A stretch of 64,000 nt of DNA from positions 124,001-188,000 of the forward strand of contig NZ_BJXB01000006.1 of the NCBI RefSeq assembly GCF_007990775.1, read 5' to 3'. The position numbers and the translations under genes are program-made. The notes below the pieces were generated by a model. It ran no database searches and was not told the DNA's origin. It saw nothing but the letters and a program-made list of their open reading frames with translations. Source of the stretch: Deinococcus cellulosilyticus NBRC 106333 = KACC 11606. GTDB taxonomy: Bacteria; Deinococcota; Deinococci; Deinococcales; Deinococcaceae. Numbering within the stretch: position 1 is the first letter of the stretch; every line of letters starts with the position of its first letter. Below, one piece after another: positions 16,219 through 24,432 of this stretch.

Positions 16219-17229
16219 ATGTTCAAACGCATCCTGCTTGCCCTCGCCCTCACCACCACACCCACACTGGCCCAGGTGTACCAGGGCAGCATCGGCACCT
16301 ACTCCATCGTGATGCAACTCGAAAAGGACCTCAGCGGCAAGTACGCCTACCTGTCAAAAGGCCTCAGCCTGGAATTGAAAGGACAGCAGCACCAGGGCAC
16401 CCTCACCCTCACTGAGCAGGTGTTCGATCGGGAGAAAGGTGGGGTCAAAACCACCGGGACCTTCCAGCTGAAAAGCACTGGACAGGGGTACACGGGAACC
16501 TGGAAAGCCCCTGGCAGCGCAAAAAGCCTGCAGGTCCAGCTGAAGCCAGTGCCAACCACAGCCAGTTACAAACTCCCTGTGTCCAGCGGCCTGAAGAAAC
16601 TCCAGCAGGAAGACCCCTACAATTTCACCCTGCTCAACCATCCCTGGGTGAAATTGAAAGATGGAACTGTGCAGGAACCCTTCTCCAAAGTGGAGTATCC
16701 TCGCTTGACCGGCAGACCCCAGTTGAACCTCGCCTTGCAGGACCTGCAATTGCAGGAAGCGGCTTACGCACTGGATTGCCTGTCGATGGGAGAAGGTTTT
16801 GATGGGGCAGAATGGGACAGCCGCACCAGGGTCACCCTCCAGAACACTGTCCTGTACAGCATCCGCACCGACACCTACATGTACTGCGGTGGAGCCCATC
16901 CCGACACCATGAGCACCGGGCATGTCTTCGACCTGAAAACCGGGCGCAAATTGACGCTGAGTGCCTTCTGGGACAAACTCACCCCATCAAAACAACGCGC
17001 CCTCTACATGGAGCGCTACGTGCAGCAGGCCGACCCTGACTGCGTGAACGCCCTGCAAGGTGAAACCTCAGACACCTTCGAGTGGACCCTGACCCCAAAA
17101 GGCCTCGCGCTGTGGCCAAACTTTCTGCCCCATGTGATGGCCGCCTGTGGCGAGGAAGTGATCCTGCCTTACAGTGCCCTGAAAGCCTACGCCAGGTCCG
17201 GCAGCGTGTACCTCAAGACCCTGAGGTGA
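16219..17229 (+). CDS. Secreted DUF3298/RsiV-like protein
   Basis: About 336 residues with a cleavable signal peptide (MFKRILLALALTTTPTLAQ). The C-terminal half resembles DUF3298 proteins such as the extracellular domains of RsiV and PdaC: CGGAHPDTMSTGHVFDLKTGRKLTLSAFWD, then a final ILPYSALKAYARSGSVYLKTL. Two Cys pairs (near 218 and 235; near 291 and 324) could form disulfides outside the membrane. The ATG is leaderless: TATCAT ends six bases upstream. Role unknown; such domains often bind cell-wall material or lysozyme. Confidence 0.7.
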   Translation: MFKRILLALALTTTPTLAQVYQGSIGTYSIVMQLEKDLSGKYAYLSKGLSLELKGQQHQGTLTLTEQVFDREKGGVKTTGTFQLKSTGQGYTGTWKAPGSAKSLQVQLKPVPTTASYKLPVSSGLKKLQQEDPYNFTLLNHPWVKLKDGTVQEPFSKVEYPRLTGRPQLNLALQDLQLQEAAYALDCLSMGEGFDGAEWDSRTRVTLQNTVLYSIRTDTYMYCGGAHPDTMSTGHVFDLKTGRKLTLSAFWDKLTPSKQRALYMERYVQQADPDCVNALQGETSDTFEWTLTPKGLALWPNFLPHVMAACGEEVILPYSALKAYARSGSVYLKTLR

Positions 17230-17231
17230 GC

Positions 17232-17378
17232 TCAGTCGGACGTCTCGCCAGAATCCAGGGGGATTTTCAGGAAGGCTTTCTGGCGGGACATCTGGTGTTC
17301 CACCTGATCGATGGAACGCAGCAGCACCAGCATCACGGACACCACGATCACAAGGAGAATGCACATCAGCCAGGTCAT
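17232..17378 (-). CDS. Small single-helix membrane protein
   Basis: Reading from ATG 17378 gives about 48 residues: MTWLMCILLVIVVSVMLVLL as one membrane helix, then a charged tail. A longer form from TTG 17465 is possible, but the extra residues lack a ribosome site. It converges on the DUF3298 gene with only two bases between the stop codons. Function unknown and the gene itself is uncertain. Confidence 0.4.
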   Translation of the reverse strand: MTWLMCILLVIVVSVMLVLLRSIDQVEHQMSRQKAFLKIPLDSGETSD

Positions 17379-17477
17379 GTTTTCATGATGCGCAAAAACA
17401 CTGACGGGATTCTGATGGGGTCTCACAGAAACCTGACTCTGGACGGCGTTCAAGGATTGAGGCAAGCTTCATGAATT

Positions 17478-17501
17478 CTACGATAATTTCACTTATCGTA
17501 G
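17478..17501. promoter_or_regulatory. Perfect dyad, operator-like
   Basis: Nine-base perfect arms CTACGATAA (17478-17486) and TTATCGTAG (17493-17501) separated by six bases. No T-run follows. The position, between the small membrane protein and the secreted protein gene, suits a repressor site. Confidence 0.45.
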
Positions 17502-17617
17502 AGGAGTCTGGAATCCTTTCTGGGTGAAAACTTCAGGAAACCTCAAGCCCCCACAACAGCCCCCTCTCAGGGAAAACCCGCACAATGGGCCTCAAGACAC
17601 ACGAACTGGAGGTCCGC

Positions 17618-18088
17618 ATGAACACCACCCGCCACATCCTCGCCACCCTGATGGTCGCACTGGGACTTCATGCCGCAGCCCAGAACGAAGTGCAAAGCCA
17701 GCCCCTGAAAGCCTCGGCCTACGGCATCATCCAGGTGCCCGCAGCCATCAGCGAGCGCAGCAACCTGCCCGTGAGGTTCACGGTGGTCAATGAGGGCCGG
17801 GGCATCCTGAATGCCACGTACTCCGGGTGCTTCGTGACTTACGAGGTGCGCAGTGCCTCAGGGAAACTGGTTGCGAAATCTTCGGCCACAGCCTGCCTGA
17901 AAGCTTCTGGTGGCTTCAGTGTGCTGAATCAGGCCGACTACCCGTTCCTGGAGGGGTTCGTGGTGAACACCCAGAACCTGCGCAAAGGTGAGTACCTGGT
18001 GTCGGTGTCCCTGAAGGTGGACGGTCAGATCGGGACCCGGCCTGTGAAAAGCATCCAGACCACCCCGGTGAAGTTCGCAGTCAGGTAA
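17618..18088 (+). CDS. Secreted protein, possibly BsuPI-like
   Basis: About 156 residues with a signal peptide (MNTTRHILATLMVALGLHAAAQ). The mature part (LPVRFTVVNEGRGILNATYSGC...YEVRSASGKLVAKS) looks like an immunoglobulin-fold domain of the BsuPI proteinase-inhibitor type, but the similarity is weak by eye. Two cysteines could form a disulfide. The ATG at 17618 has GGAGG upstream. Function unknown. Confidence 0.6.
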   Translation: MNTTRHILATLMVALGLHAAAQNEVQSQPLKASAYGIIQVPAAISERSNLPVRFTVVNEGRGILNATYSGCFVTYEVRSASGKLVAKSSATACLKASGGFSVLNQADYPFLEGFVVNTQNLRKGEYLVSVSLKVDGQIGTRPVKSIQTTPVKFAVR

Positions 18089-18390
18089 AAGCCGTCTGGA
18101 ACGGCACCAAAAACTTGATTGCTTAAAATGCTTTTGAAATGCCCTCTGGCGCATTCCAGATGCCACAGGTATAGGCAAACGCTGGAGGGGCCTTAAAAGC
18201 GATTTTAGAGCGTGGCCCAAAAAGTCCTTTCTGAGACGGTGATTTTCAGATGGGTGTCATCTGGAGCCCTGGCTTCAGGTGTATGTGAGACAGTGAGCTG
18301 ATCTTCCCCACTGGCCTTCCAGAATTGGACCCCTGAAATCCACTCAGATTGGACCTGAACGTCCAACCACCTGAATGCTACATTGACTCC
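18089..18390. other. Intergenic region before paiB
   Basis: About 300 bases with no gene that I can support. It ends in the leaderless promoter of paiB (TACATT at 18379-18384, six bases before the ATG). No clear terminator was found after the secreted protein gene. Confidence 0.4.
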
Positions 18391-18975
18391 ATGTACATTC
18401 CGCATGCCTTCCAGCAAAACGACCCCAATGAACTCCAGCGGTTCATGGAAGCCCACAGTTTCGCCACCCTTATCAGCACCAATCCCTTCATGGCCAGCCA
18501 CCTCCCACTGACCATTGAGAACGGACGCATCACGGGACATCTGGCAAAAGCCAACCCCCAGAGCACCCTGGATGGCCAGGAGGTGCTGGTCGTCTTCCAG
18601 GGACCCCACGCCTACATCACCCCCGAGTGGTACCAGAAAACAGGGCAAGTCCCCACCTGGAATTACACCGCAGTGCACGCCTACGGCACCTTGCAGGCCA
18701 TCCGGGAACCTGAGCGAATCTCGATGCACCTGCACCAGCTGGTGCGCCAGCATGAGCACCCCAGAGACACCCCCTGGCAATTGGACCTCACAGAGGAAGG
18801 CCTGCAGAAAATGGCCCGGGCCATTGTGGTCTTCGAAATTCCCATTCAGAAACTGGAAGGCAAATACAAACTCAGCCAGAACCGCAAACCCGACGAACAA
18901 CACCGGGTCGTCGAGGGCCTCGAAGCCTCAGGTTCAGGTGACGTTGCGGGTCTGATGAAGAAATGGGTGCTGTGA
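18391..18975 (+). CDS. paiB: PaiB-type FMN-binding protein
   Basis: 194 residues matching the PaiB family (split-barrel FMN-binding fold), described in Bacillus as negative regulators of sporulation and protease genes, though the molecular activity is unclear. Landmarks: MYIPHAF start, FATLIS..PFMASHLPL, VVFQGPHAYITPEWY, WNYTAVHAYG and the C-terminal KLEGKYKLSQNRKPDEQHRVVEGL. The start follows a TACATT box by six bases (leaderless). It is full length. Confidence 0.88.
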   Translation: MYIPHAFQQNDPNELQRFMEAHSFATLISTNPFMASHLPLTIENGRITGHLAKANPQSTLDGQEVLVVFQGPHAYITPEWYQKTGQVPTWNYTAVHAYGTLQAIREPERISMHLHQLVRQHEHPRDTPWQLDLTEEGLQKMARAIVVFEIPIQKLEGKYKLSQNRKPDEQHRVVEGLEASGSGDVAGLMKKWVL

Positions 18976-18978
18976 CCC

Positions 18979-19197
18979 TCAGGAGTACTCCACGGTTTCC
19001 TTCACCACCCGGGCGGTCACACGGCCTTCCTGCCACAATTCCGACACCAGCCGGCGGTCCCCTTCCACATCTCGCCACTCCCCGGACAGCTGGTATTTTG
19101 TGATGGCCCGCTTGGCAGCCTTCGGGGCCTGCGCGAAGTGAGCACGGATCGGGCCGGAGTCACGGAGGATTTCAAGGATGAACACAACTTGAAGCAT
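18979..19197 (-). CDS. Small hypothetical protein
   Basis: About 72 residues from ATG 19197 (MLQVVFILEILRDSG), rich in charged residues, no signal peptide or helix in the membrane. The stop lies three bases from the paiB stop on the opposite strand. There is only a weak ribosome site. The reading frame stays open further upstream, but that part is A+T-rich and looks non-coding. Function unknown. Confidence 0.45.
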   Translation of the reverse strand: MLQVVFILEILRDSGPIRAHFAQAPKAAKRAITKYQLSGEWRDVEGDRRLVSELWQEGRVTARVVKETVEYS

Positions 19198-19360
19198 CTT
19201 TTCAGGATAAGGGGATTTTATGGTCAGGAATGTGGTTTGGGGTTGTGATTTATGGTGTATTTTAATATTTTGTGAAATCAATATCTTTACATAGTAACTC
19301 CTGTAGGGACGACAGCAATTGGTGGAAGTGTTCCACACCAGAGCTCTGTTAAGCTGACCC

Positions 19361-20323
19361 ATGACCCCATTCACCTGCGCAATTCTGGATGACTTTCAAA
19401 ATGTGGCCCTGGCAATGGCAGACTGGAATTCTCTGGCTCCTGCAGTCACTGCTGTGTCCTTCCAGCAGCATTTCAGCGATGAAACAGCCCTTATTGAAGC
19501 CCTGCAGGGCTTCGAGATCATCGTGATCATGCGGGAACGGACCCCCTTCACAGCCTCAGTCTTTGCGGGCCTCCCCTCCCTCAAACTCCTGATCACCACG
19601 GGGATGCGCAACGCATCCATCGACCTGGAAGCCGCAAGAGCCCATGGGGTCACCGTGTGCGGAACAGCAAGTTCCTCTGAACCGCCCATCGAACTGACCT
19701 GGGCGCTCATTCTGGGCCTCTCCCGCCACCTGTACACCGAACACCACCATTTCAGAACCTCAGGACCCTGGCAGAGCACCCTGGGCACAGGACTTCACGG
19801 AAAACAACTCGGGCTGCTGGGTCTCGGCAAGATCGGGAGCCGGGTGGCCCAGATGGGTCAGGCCTTTGGCATGAATGTGGTGGCGTGGAGCCAGAACCTC
19901 ACAGAGGAACGCGCATCGCAAATCGGGGTGACCCTCGCATCCAGCAAAGAAGCGTTGCTGGAAACCTCGGACGTGGTGTCCATTCACCTCGTCCTTGGAG
20001 AACGCACAAGAGGCCTGCTGGGCGAAAAAGAACTCAGGTGCATGAAGCCCTCTGGCCTGCTGATCAACACCTCCAGAGCTCCCATCATTCAGGAATCAGC
20101 CCTGGTTCGTGCTTTGCAGGAAGGCTGGATTGCTGGAGCAGGGCTTGATGTGTTTGAGCAGGAACCAGTGCCCCGGGACCACCCCCTGAGAACCCTGCCG
20201 AACGTGCTGGCCACCCCGCACCTCGGGTACGTCACAAAGGAGAACTACCAGGTGTATTACCAGCAGGCCGTGGAAGACATTCAGGCCTTTCTGCAAGGGA
20301 AACCCATCCGCATGCTGACTTGA
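19361..20323 (+). CDS. D-isomer 2-hydroxyacid dehydrogenase family protein
   Basis: About 320 residues of the D-2-hydroxyacid dehydrogenase superfamily. The NAD(P)-binding domain has GLLGLGKIGSRVA (about 146-158). Catalytic residues are placed as expected: Arg in LINTSRAP, Glu in VFEQEP and His in ATPHLGYV. The substrate (glycerate, phosphoglycerate, hydroxypyruvate or other) cannot be told. It has no C-terminal ACT domain, so it is not a full SerA. The start is close to a TAAGCT box (five bases upstream). Confidence 0.85.
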   Translation: MTPFTCAILDDFQNVALAMADWNSLAPAVTAVSFQQHFSDETALIEALQGFEIIVIMRERTPFTASVFAGLPSLKLLITTGMRNASIDLEAARAHGVTVCGTASSSEPPIELTWALILGLSRHLYTEHHHFRTSGPWQSTLGTGLHGKQLGLLGLGKIGSRVAQMGQAFGMNVVAWSQNLTEERASQIGVTLASSKEALLETSDVVSIHLVLGERTRGLLGEKELRCMKPSGLLINTSRAPIIQESALVRALQEGWIAGAGLDVFEQEPVPRDHPLRTLPNVLATPHLGYVTKENYQVYYQQAVEDIQAFLQGKPIRMLT

Positions 20324-20325
20324 CT

Positions 20326-20709
20326 TCAGGTTCCAGCAAGGCGTCCGGCCAGCATCCGCCCGAGCTGCACCGCCAAAAACCCCAGAACCAGATTCCCCAG
20401 CACGTACAGGGCCGCAGGAAGCAGCCTGCCACTGCGAATCAACTGGTCGGTGTCCCACTCAAACGTCGAAAAGGTTGTGAACGCACCCACAAAACCCGTC
20501 CCGATGGCCTGCCGGACCGTGTCCGACACCAGACCCTGCAAACTGAGGGTGGTCACCACCGCCAGCAGAAAAGACCCCAGCACATTGATCACCAGAATCC
20601 CCAGCGGGAAAGTTCCCCCAACCCAGGGCTGGCTCTGGATGGCCGAATTGAGCAGGTACCGCAGAAGCGCCCCCAGCGCACCTCCAAACATGATTCCCAG
20701 GTAAACCAT
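20326..20709 (-). CDS. crcB: Fluoride ion channel/exporter CrcB
   Basis: 127 residues with four membrane helices. Family signatures: GGALGALLRYLL, FPLGILVINVLGSFLLA and GFVGAFTTFSTFEW. Works as a dual-topology dimer that lets fluoride out of the cell. ATG 20709 is preceded by TATCCT six bases upstream, suggesting a leaderless message, so there is no room for a fluoride riboswitch. It converges on the dehydrogenase gene with two bases between stops and diverges from the DUF2071 gene through a mirror-image start region. Confidence 0.93.
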   Translation of the reverse strand: MVYLGIMFGGALGALLRYLLNSAIQSQPWVGGTFPLGILVINVLGSFLLAVVTTLSLQGLVSDTVRQAIGTGFVGAFTTFSTFEWDTDQLIRSGRLLPAALYVLGNLVLGFLAVQLGRMLAGRLAGT

Positions 20710-20792
20710 CCTGTCAGGATACTGCAAGGCACAGCAAATGTGGGATTTCCACCCCCGCGGAAAGCGAAACCCCCGGTACCCTGACAGGATGG
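20706..20792. promoter_or_regulatory. Mirror-image divergent start region
   Basis: Arms of 17 bases with one mismatch (20706-20722 and 20776-20792, core CCATCCTGTCAGG / CCTGACAGGATGG) include the start codons of both crcB and the DUF2071 gene and their leaderless -10 boxes (TATCCT and TACCCT). The 53 bases between hold both putative promoters. Confidence 0.7.
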
Positions 20793-21319
20793 ACGCCCTG
20801 CCCCAGCCCATCAAGTCACTGCTGAACCAGACCGATCACAGGCCCTACCCCCTGCCAGAGCGTCCCTGGCTGTACCACATGGTCTGGGAGCACCTGATGT
20901 TCCTGCATTACCGGGTGGATGCCTCCTTCCTCAGGCCCTGTGTTCCAGCATGCCTCGAACTCGACCTTCATGATGGACAGGCCTGGGTCAGTGTGGTGGG
21001 CCTGCAGGTGAAAGATGTCATCCTGCACGTCTTTCCTTACACCCGGCCCTGGCTGAGGTTCCTGAACCTCGACTTCCGGACTTACGTGAAACGTCAGGGA
21101 CACCCTGGAATCTGGTTTTTCAGCCTGGACGCTTCCACGCCATTGATGGCAACTGGAGGCAGAGGTGGCTTCCTGCTGCCCTACCACAAAGGAAACCTCA
21201 GGCTGGAGATGCAGGCATTCATCTGGAGTGCCATGGCAGCCCAGCAGAATTCTATTCTGAGAGCAATGCAGGTGCCAAACTCTGAGGCCTCAACAGGGCA
21301 ATTCCTGAATGATGGGTAG
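20789..21319 (+). CDS. DUF2071 (YqjF-like) protein, short C-terminus
   Basis: 176 residues. The N-terminal 130 match the DUF2071/YqjF family (WLYHMVWEHLMFLHYRVDASFLRPCVP, FLNLDFRTYVKRQGHPGIWFFSLDAST). Members are usually about 230-250 residues, and here the family's C-terminal part is missing after about residue 130; the last 40 residues do not look conserved. A frameshift or truncation is likely, so the gene may be inactive. The ATG is leaderless (TACCCT six bases upstream). Confidence 0.65.
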   Translation: MDALPQPIKSLLNQTDHRPYPLPERPWLYHMVWEHLMFLHYRVDASFLRPCVPACLELDLHDGQAWVSVVGLQVKDVILHVFPYTRPWLRFLNLDFRTYVKRQGHPGIWFFSLDASTPLMATGGRGGFLLPYHKGNLRLEMQAFIWSAMAAQQNSILRAMQVPNSEASTGQFLNDG

Positions 21320-21627
21320 GCTCTTCCCTGTTTTAGGAGTACAGAAGCGTGGTTGAAAGGCTGTTTGTGATTAAAGATGGTATATATATTATTTGTGAAA
21401 TTATTATTTTTTATTGAATGGGATGTTAAGTTGGACTGAGTAAAGTGTCATAAAGCTTTTACAAACCTGAGCTCGTCAATCATGGTCCAATCATGGGGCA
21501 GATGGTTTCATACAGGGGAAAGAAGGCCTTCTTTCAATGCCATATCCCGACAGCCGTTGATCTTGCTGTCCAAGACGGTTTCCCTTCTCGCCCTCTTCTG
21601 TTTACATGATCCATCAGCGAGGTTTTC
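21320..21627. other. A+T-rich intergenic region before chitinase gene
   Basis: About 300 bases with no supported gene; it includes a very A+T-rich stretch around 21380-21415. It should carry the chitinase promoter (TTTACATGAT near 21600 is a candidate -10 area), and a GAGG ribosome site precedes the ATG at 21628. Confidence 0.4.
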
Positions 21628-23502
21628 ATGCATCAACGTTACTGGACCCTGACTGCTGCATTTGCAGTGCTCCTCAGTGCCTGCGGGACCCAGACCCCGA
21701 AATCCCAGGCCGTCACCAAGAACCTGACCAACACCGCACCGAAAATCACTTCCTTCACCGCCACCAAAACCAGTGGTGCTGCTCCTCTCACCACCACCTT
21801 CAGCTTCCAGGCCAGCGATTCAGACGGGGACAGCTTCTCCTGCGTTCTGGACATCAACGGTGATGGCTATGGCGACCTGAATTACGGCAGTTGCGCCACC
21901 ACCAAAACCCAGGAGTACACCTTCAAGAATGAGGGTGTGATCAATGTGGCCCTGCTGGTCGATGATGGTAAGGGTGGAAAGGCGAAGCAGGTCCTGCCCA
22001 TCACGGTGGGCGCAGGCAACCCCTCCCCCACTCCGGACCCCAATCCCAACCCAACGCCCATTCCCACCCCTGGCAACTTTGATGTTTCCTACAAGATCGA
22101 CAACGACTGGAAGAGCGGATTTGTTGCCACCGTGACCATCAAGAACAACGGTCCGGCCCTTTCGAGCTGGACGCTGGGCTGGAACTTCTCCGGAAACCAG
22201 AAGGTCTCCAGCCTGTGGAACGGGGTGTTCACCCAGACCGGCAACAAAGTGGAAGTGAAAAACGCCGCTTACAACGCAAGTCTGCCCACCGGGGGAACGG
22301 TGACCCTGGGCTTCGTGGGCACCTACAGTGGTACCAATGCCATTCCCACGGCTTTCACCCTGAACGGCACCCCGGTGGGGCAGCCTGATCCAGGTCCTGA
22401 CCCTGATCCCGATCCGGACCCCGATCCTGATCCCATTCCTGACCCCACGGGCCAGTGGGTGATGGGGTATTACGTGGGTTACCTGCGGGACAAGTACCCT
22501 CTGAATGACGTGAAGTGGGACGCCATGACCCACATTGTGGTGGGTCGTGCAACCCCCAATTCGAACGGTACCCTCAACACCCACTTTGACATCGACATCT
22601 ACAACGGCCCCATCTGGGCGAAGTCTGTGGTGCAGAAAGCCCACGCCAACGGCAAGAAAGCCATCCTGATGCTGGGAGGCGCAGGAGAGTACTGGGGTTT
22701 CGTGGGGGCTGCCTCCAACGCGAACCGTGCGACTTTCGTGAACAACCTGCTGAAACTGGTGGAGGAGTACGGATTTGACGGCATTGACATTGACTGGGAG
22801 CCCATCAAGACCACCGATGAACCCCAGCTCAAGGCCCTGGCTGAAGAACTCAAGGCCAGAAAGCCCGGTCTGATCCTCACCCTTCCTGTGGGCTGGGCGA
22901 ACGCCAACTTCCCTGCAGATGAGGCCCGTCCTTTCTATGGTCAGGTCGCCCACCTGTTTGACCGCATCAACATCATGAGTTACAGCATGGCTGGTGTGTG
23001 GGGCAGCTGGAAATCCTGGCACTCCTCCGCGCTGAGCGGGCACACCCCCAACACCCCTTCGAGCATTGACGTGAGTGTCACCGCTTACCGCAACGCCGGG
23101 GTGCCTGCCGCCAAACTCGGTCTGGGCATCGGCTTCTACGGCACCTGCTGGCAGGGCGTGACAGGTCCTTTGCAATACAACAGTGCCATGAAAGTGGTTG
23201 CGGACGACAACGTGATGAGCTTCACCAACATCATGAACGAGTACTACACTGCCGCCGCCTACCAGTGGGACGACACCGCCAAAGTGCCTTACCTGAGCTC
23301 TGCGACAGGGCTGGGCAGCCAGAAGTGCAACTTCATCTCTTACGAAGATGCCCGTTCCATTGGCCTGAAAGGGCAGTATGCGAAGCAGAAAGGTCTGGGG
23401 GGAGCCATCATCTGGAACATCCAGGAGGGCTTCCTGCCCACCGCCCCCAGTGGGTCGAAAGATCCCCTGATGGACGCCGTGAAACAGGCTTTCTTGCAGT
23501 AG
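21628..23502 (+). CDS. GH18 chitinase lipoprotein with PKD-like and CBM2 modules
   Basis: A 624-residue modular secreted enzyme. In order: lipoprotein signal with lipobox LSAC (Cys19); a PKD/cadherin-like domain (about 30-130); a Pro linker; a CBM2-type carbohydrate-binding module (about 150-250: YKIDNDWKSGFVATVTIKNNG, SSWTLGWNF); an Asp-Pro repeat linker; and a GH18 catalytic barrel (about 275-624). The catalytic DGIDIDWE has the acid Glu391, and MSYSMAG is also typical. It should bind and cut chitin or related beta-1,4-GlcNAc polymers at the cell surface. Strong terminator after the stop; monocistronic. Confidence 0.92.
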   Translation: MHQRYWTLTAAFAVLLSACGTQTPKSQAVTKNLTNTAPKITSFTATKTSGAAPLTTTFSFQASDSDGDSFSCVLDINGDGYGDLNYGSCATTKTQEYTFKNEGVINVALLVDDGKGGKAKQVLPITVGAGNPSPTPDPNPNPTPIPTPGNFDVSYKIDNDWKSGFVATVTIKNNGPALSSWTLGWNFSGNQKVSSLWNGVFTQTGNKVEVKNAAYNASLPTGGTVTLGFVGTYSGTNAIPTAFTLNGTPVGQPDPGPDPDPDPDPDPDPIPDPTGQWVMGYYVGYLRDKYPLNDVKWDAMTHIVVGRATPNSNGTLNTHFDIDIYNGPIWAKSVVQKAHANGKKAILMLGGAGEYWGFVGAASNANRATFVNNLLKLVEEYGFDGIDIDWEPIKTTDEPQLKALAEELKARKPGLILTLPVGWANANFPADEARPFYGQVAHLFDRINIMSYSMAGVWGSWKSWHSSALSGHTPNTPSSIDVSVTAYRNAGVPAAKLGLGIGFYGTCWQGVTGPLQYNSAMKVVADDNVMSFTNIMNEYYTAAAYQWDDTAKVPYLSSATGLGSQKCNFISYEDARSIGLKGQYAKQKGLGGAIIWNIQEGFLPTAPSGSKDPLMDAVKQAFLQ

Positions 23503-23533
23503 TTCTGCAGCAAGTTTCTAAGACTTCACGTTC

Positions 23534-23560
23534 AACCAGACCTTCCGGGGTCTGGTTTTT
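23534..23560 (+). terminator. Terminator of chitinase gene
   Basis: AACCAGACC pairs with GGTCTGGTT around a short loop and runs into TTTTT, 30 bases after the chitinase stop codon. Confidence 0.85.
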
Positions 23561-23642
23561 GCTGGTGTCATGGCATGCACAGGCGAGAGGATAGGCAGGG
23601 TCCCTGCACAGGGGTGTGGCGTTTGATGACCTGTACCAAAAG

Positions 23643-23699
23643 CAGCCAGCCCTCTGCAGTCAGCCCTCTTTTGCTGACGGCTGATGGCTGAAGGCTGAT
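23643..23699. repeat. Inverted heptamer array (GGCTGAN type)
   Basis: The right arm reads TGCTGAC, GGCTGAT, GGCTGAA, GGCTGAT in period 7 (23672-23699). The left arm (23643-23668) carries matching heptamers on the other strand (GGCTGAC, TGCAGAG, GGCTGGC). The two arms can fold on each other around TTTT. Confidence 0.8.
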
Positions 23700-23780
23700 C
23701 GCTCCACACCATCTGCATGGTCAGGATTAAATTTCCCTGATGTGCAGGCCCTGAGGGCAGGCAATTCTGGGCTCTGCGTT

Positions 23781-23786
23781 TATACT
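23781..23786 (+). promoter_or_regulatory. Leaderless -10 box of Crp/Fnr gene
   Basis: TATACT ends seven bases before the ATG at 23794, leaving no leader for a ribosome binding site. Confidence 0.65.
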
Positions 23787-23793
23787 CTAATGT

Positions 23794-24432
23794 ATGTTGC
23801 GTTTATCCCCCCCGGAGCACTGGCCTGAAAGGGTCCGGCTGTCCTCTGAAGCCTTGACCTTTCGCAAGGGAGAGATGCTCTTCCAGGAGGGTGACGTGTC
23901 CACGCACCTGTATTACCTGTGTTCGGGGCATGTGCGCCTGTTTCGCCTGGGGGCCATGGACCGCGAGGTGACCCTGTGTGTGGCTGCCGCCGGGCAGTGG
24001 CTGTCCGAGGGAAGCCTGCGGGGGGAAGTGCAGCGTTTTTATGCAGAAACCCTGGATGCAGTGGTCGCCCTGAAGGTGTCCACCCAGAAGGTGGTGGAGC
24101 TCGCCCGGTCCGACATGGAGATGGCCCGCTTTCTGGGAGAGGTGGTGACCTCGCAGATTGGTCTGCTGCAAAAGCAGCACCAGCAACTGGTGTTTCAGGA
24201 TGTGGCGCAGCGGCTCGCGACAGCGCTTCTGTCGCTGGGACACACCTCGCACACCATCAGTGGGAAGCTGTCCCACCAGGACCTGGCCTTCATGGTGGGG
24301 TCCACCCGGGAGACCATCACCAAACTGCTGGGGGAATTTCGTGACCTGGGTTTGCTTGAGCTGGGCTATCGCAAGATAGTCTTATTGAATGAGGAGGGTC
24401 TGCGCCGCCTCGCGACGCAGCGAAACACGTGA
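23794..24432 (+). CDS. Crp/Fnr family transcriptional regulator
   Basis: 212 residues. A cyclic-nucleotide-type beta-roll covers about 1-115 (FRKGEMLFQEGDVSTHLYYLCSGHVRLF), then a dimer helix, then a winged helix at about 150-205 with recognition helix GSTRETITKLLGEF, which keeps the Arg-Glu pair that reads TGTGA in CRP. There is no N-terminal Cys cluster, so it is not an oxygen-sensing Fnr. It is the first gene of an apparent operon: the bshC start overlaps its stop (GTGA), so it may control bacillithiol synthesis or simply be expressed with it. Confidence 0.88.
   Translation: MLRLSPPEHWPERVRLSSEALTFRKGEMLFQEGDVSTHLYYLCSGHVRLFRLGAMDREVTLCVAAAGQWLSEGSLRGEVQRFYAETLDAVVALKVSTQKVVELARSDMEMARFLGEVVTSQIGLLQKQHQQLVFQDVAQRLATALLSLGHTSHTISGKLSHQDLAFMVGSTRETITKLLGEFRDLGLLELGYRKIVLLNEEGLRRLATQRNT

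Noticed and set aside
20710..20788. Fluoride riboswitch upstream of crcB
   Set aside because: Only 79 bases separate two divergent, apparently leaderless starts; no crcB-motif core is visible.
21820..23175. 451-codon minus-strand open frame
   Set aside because: Shadow of the chitinase gene; repetitive Arg/Ile/Gly stretch is the antisense of the Asp-Pro linker.
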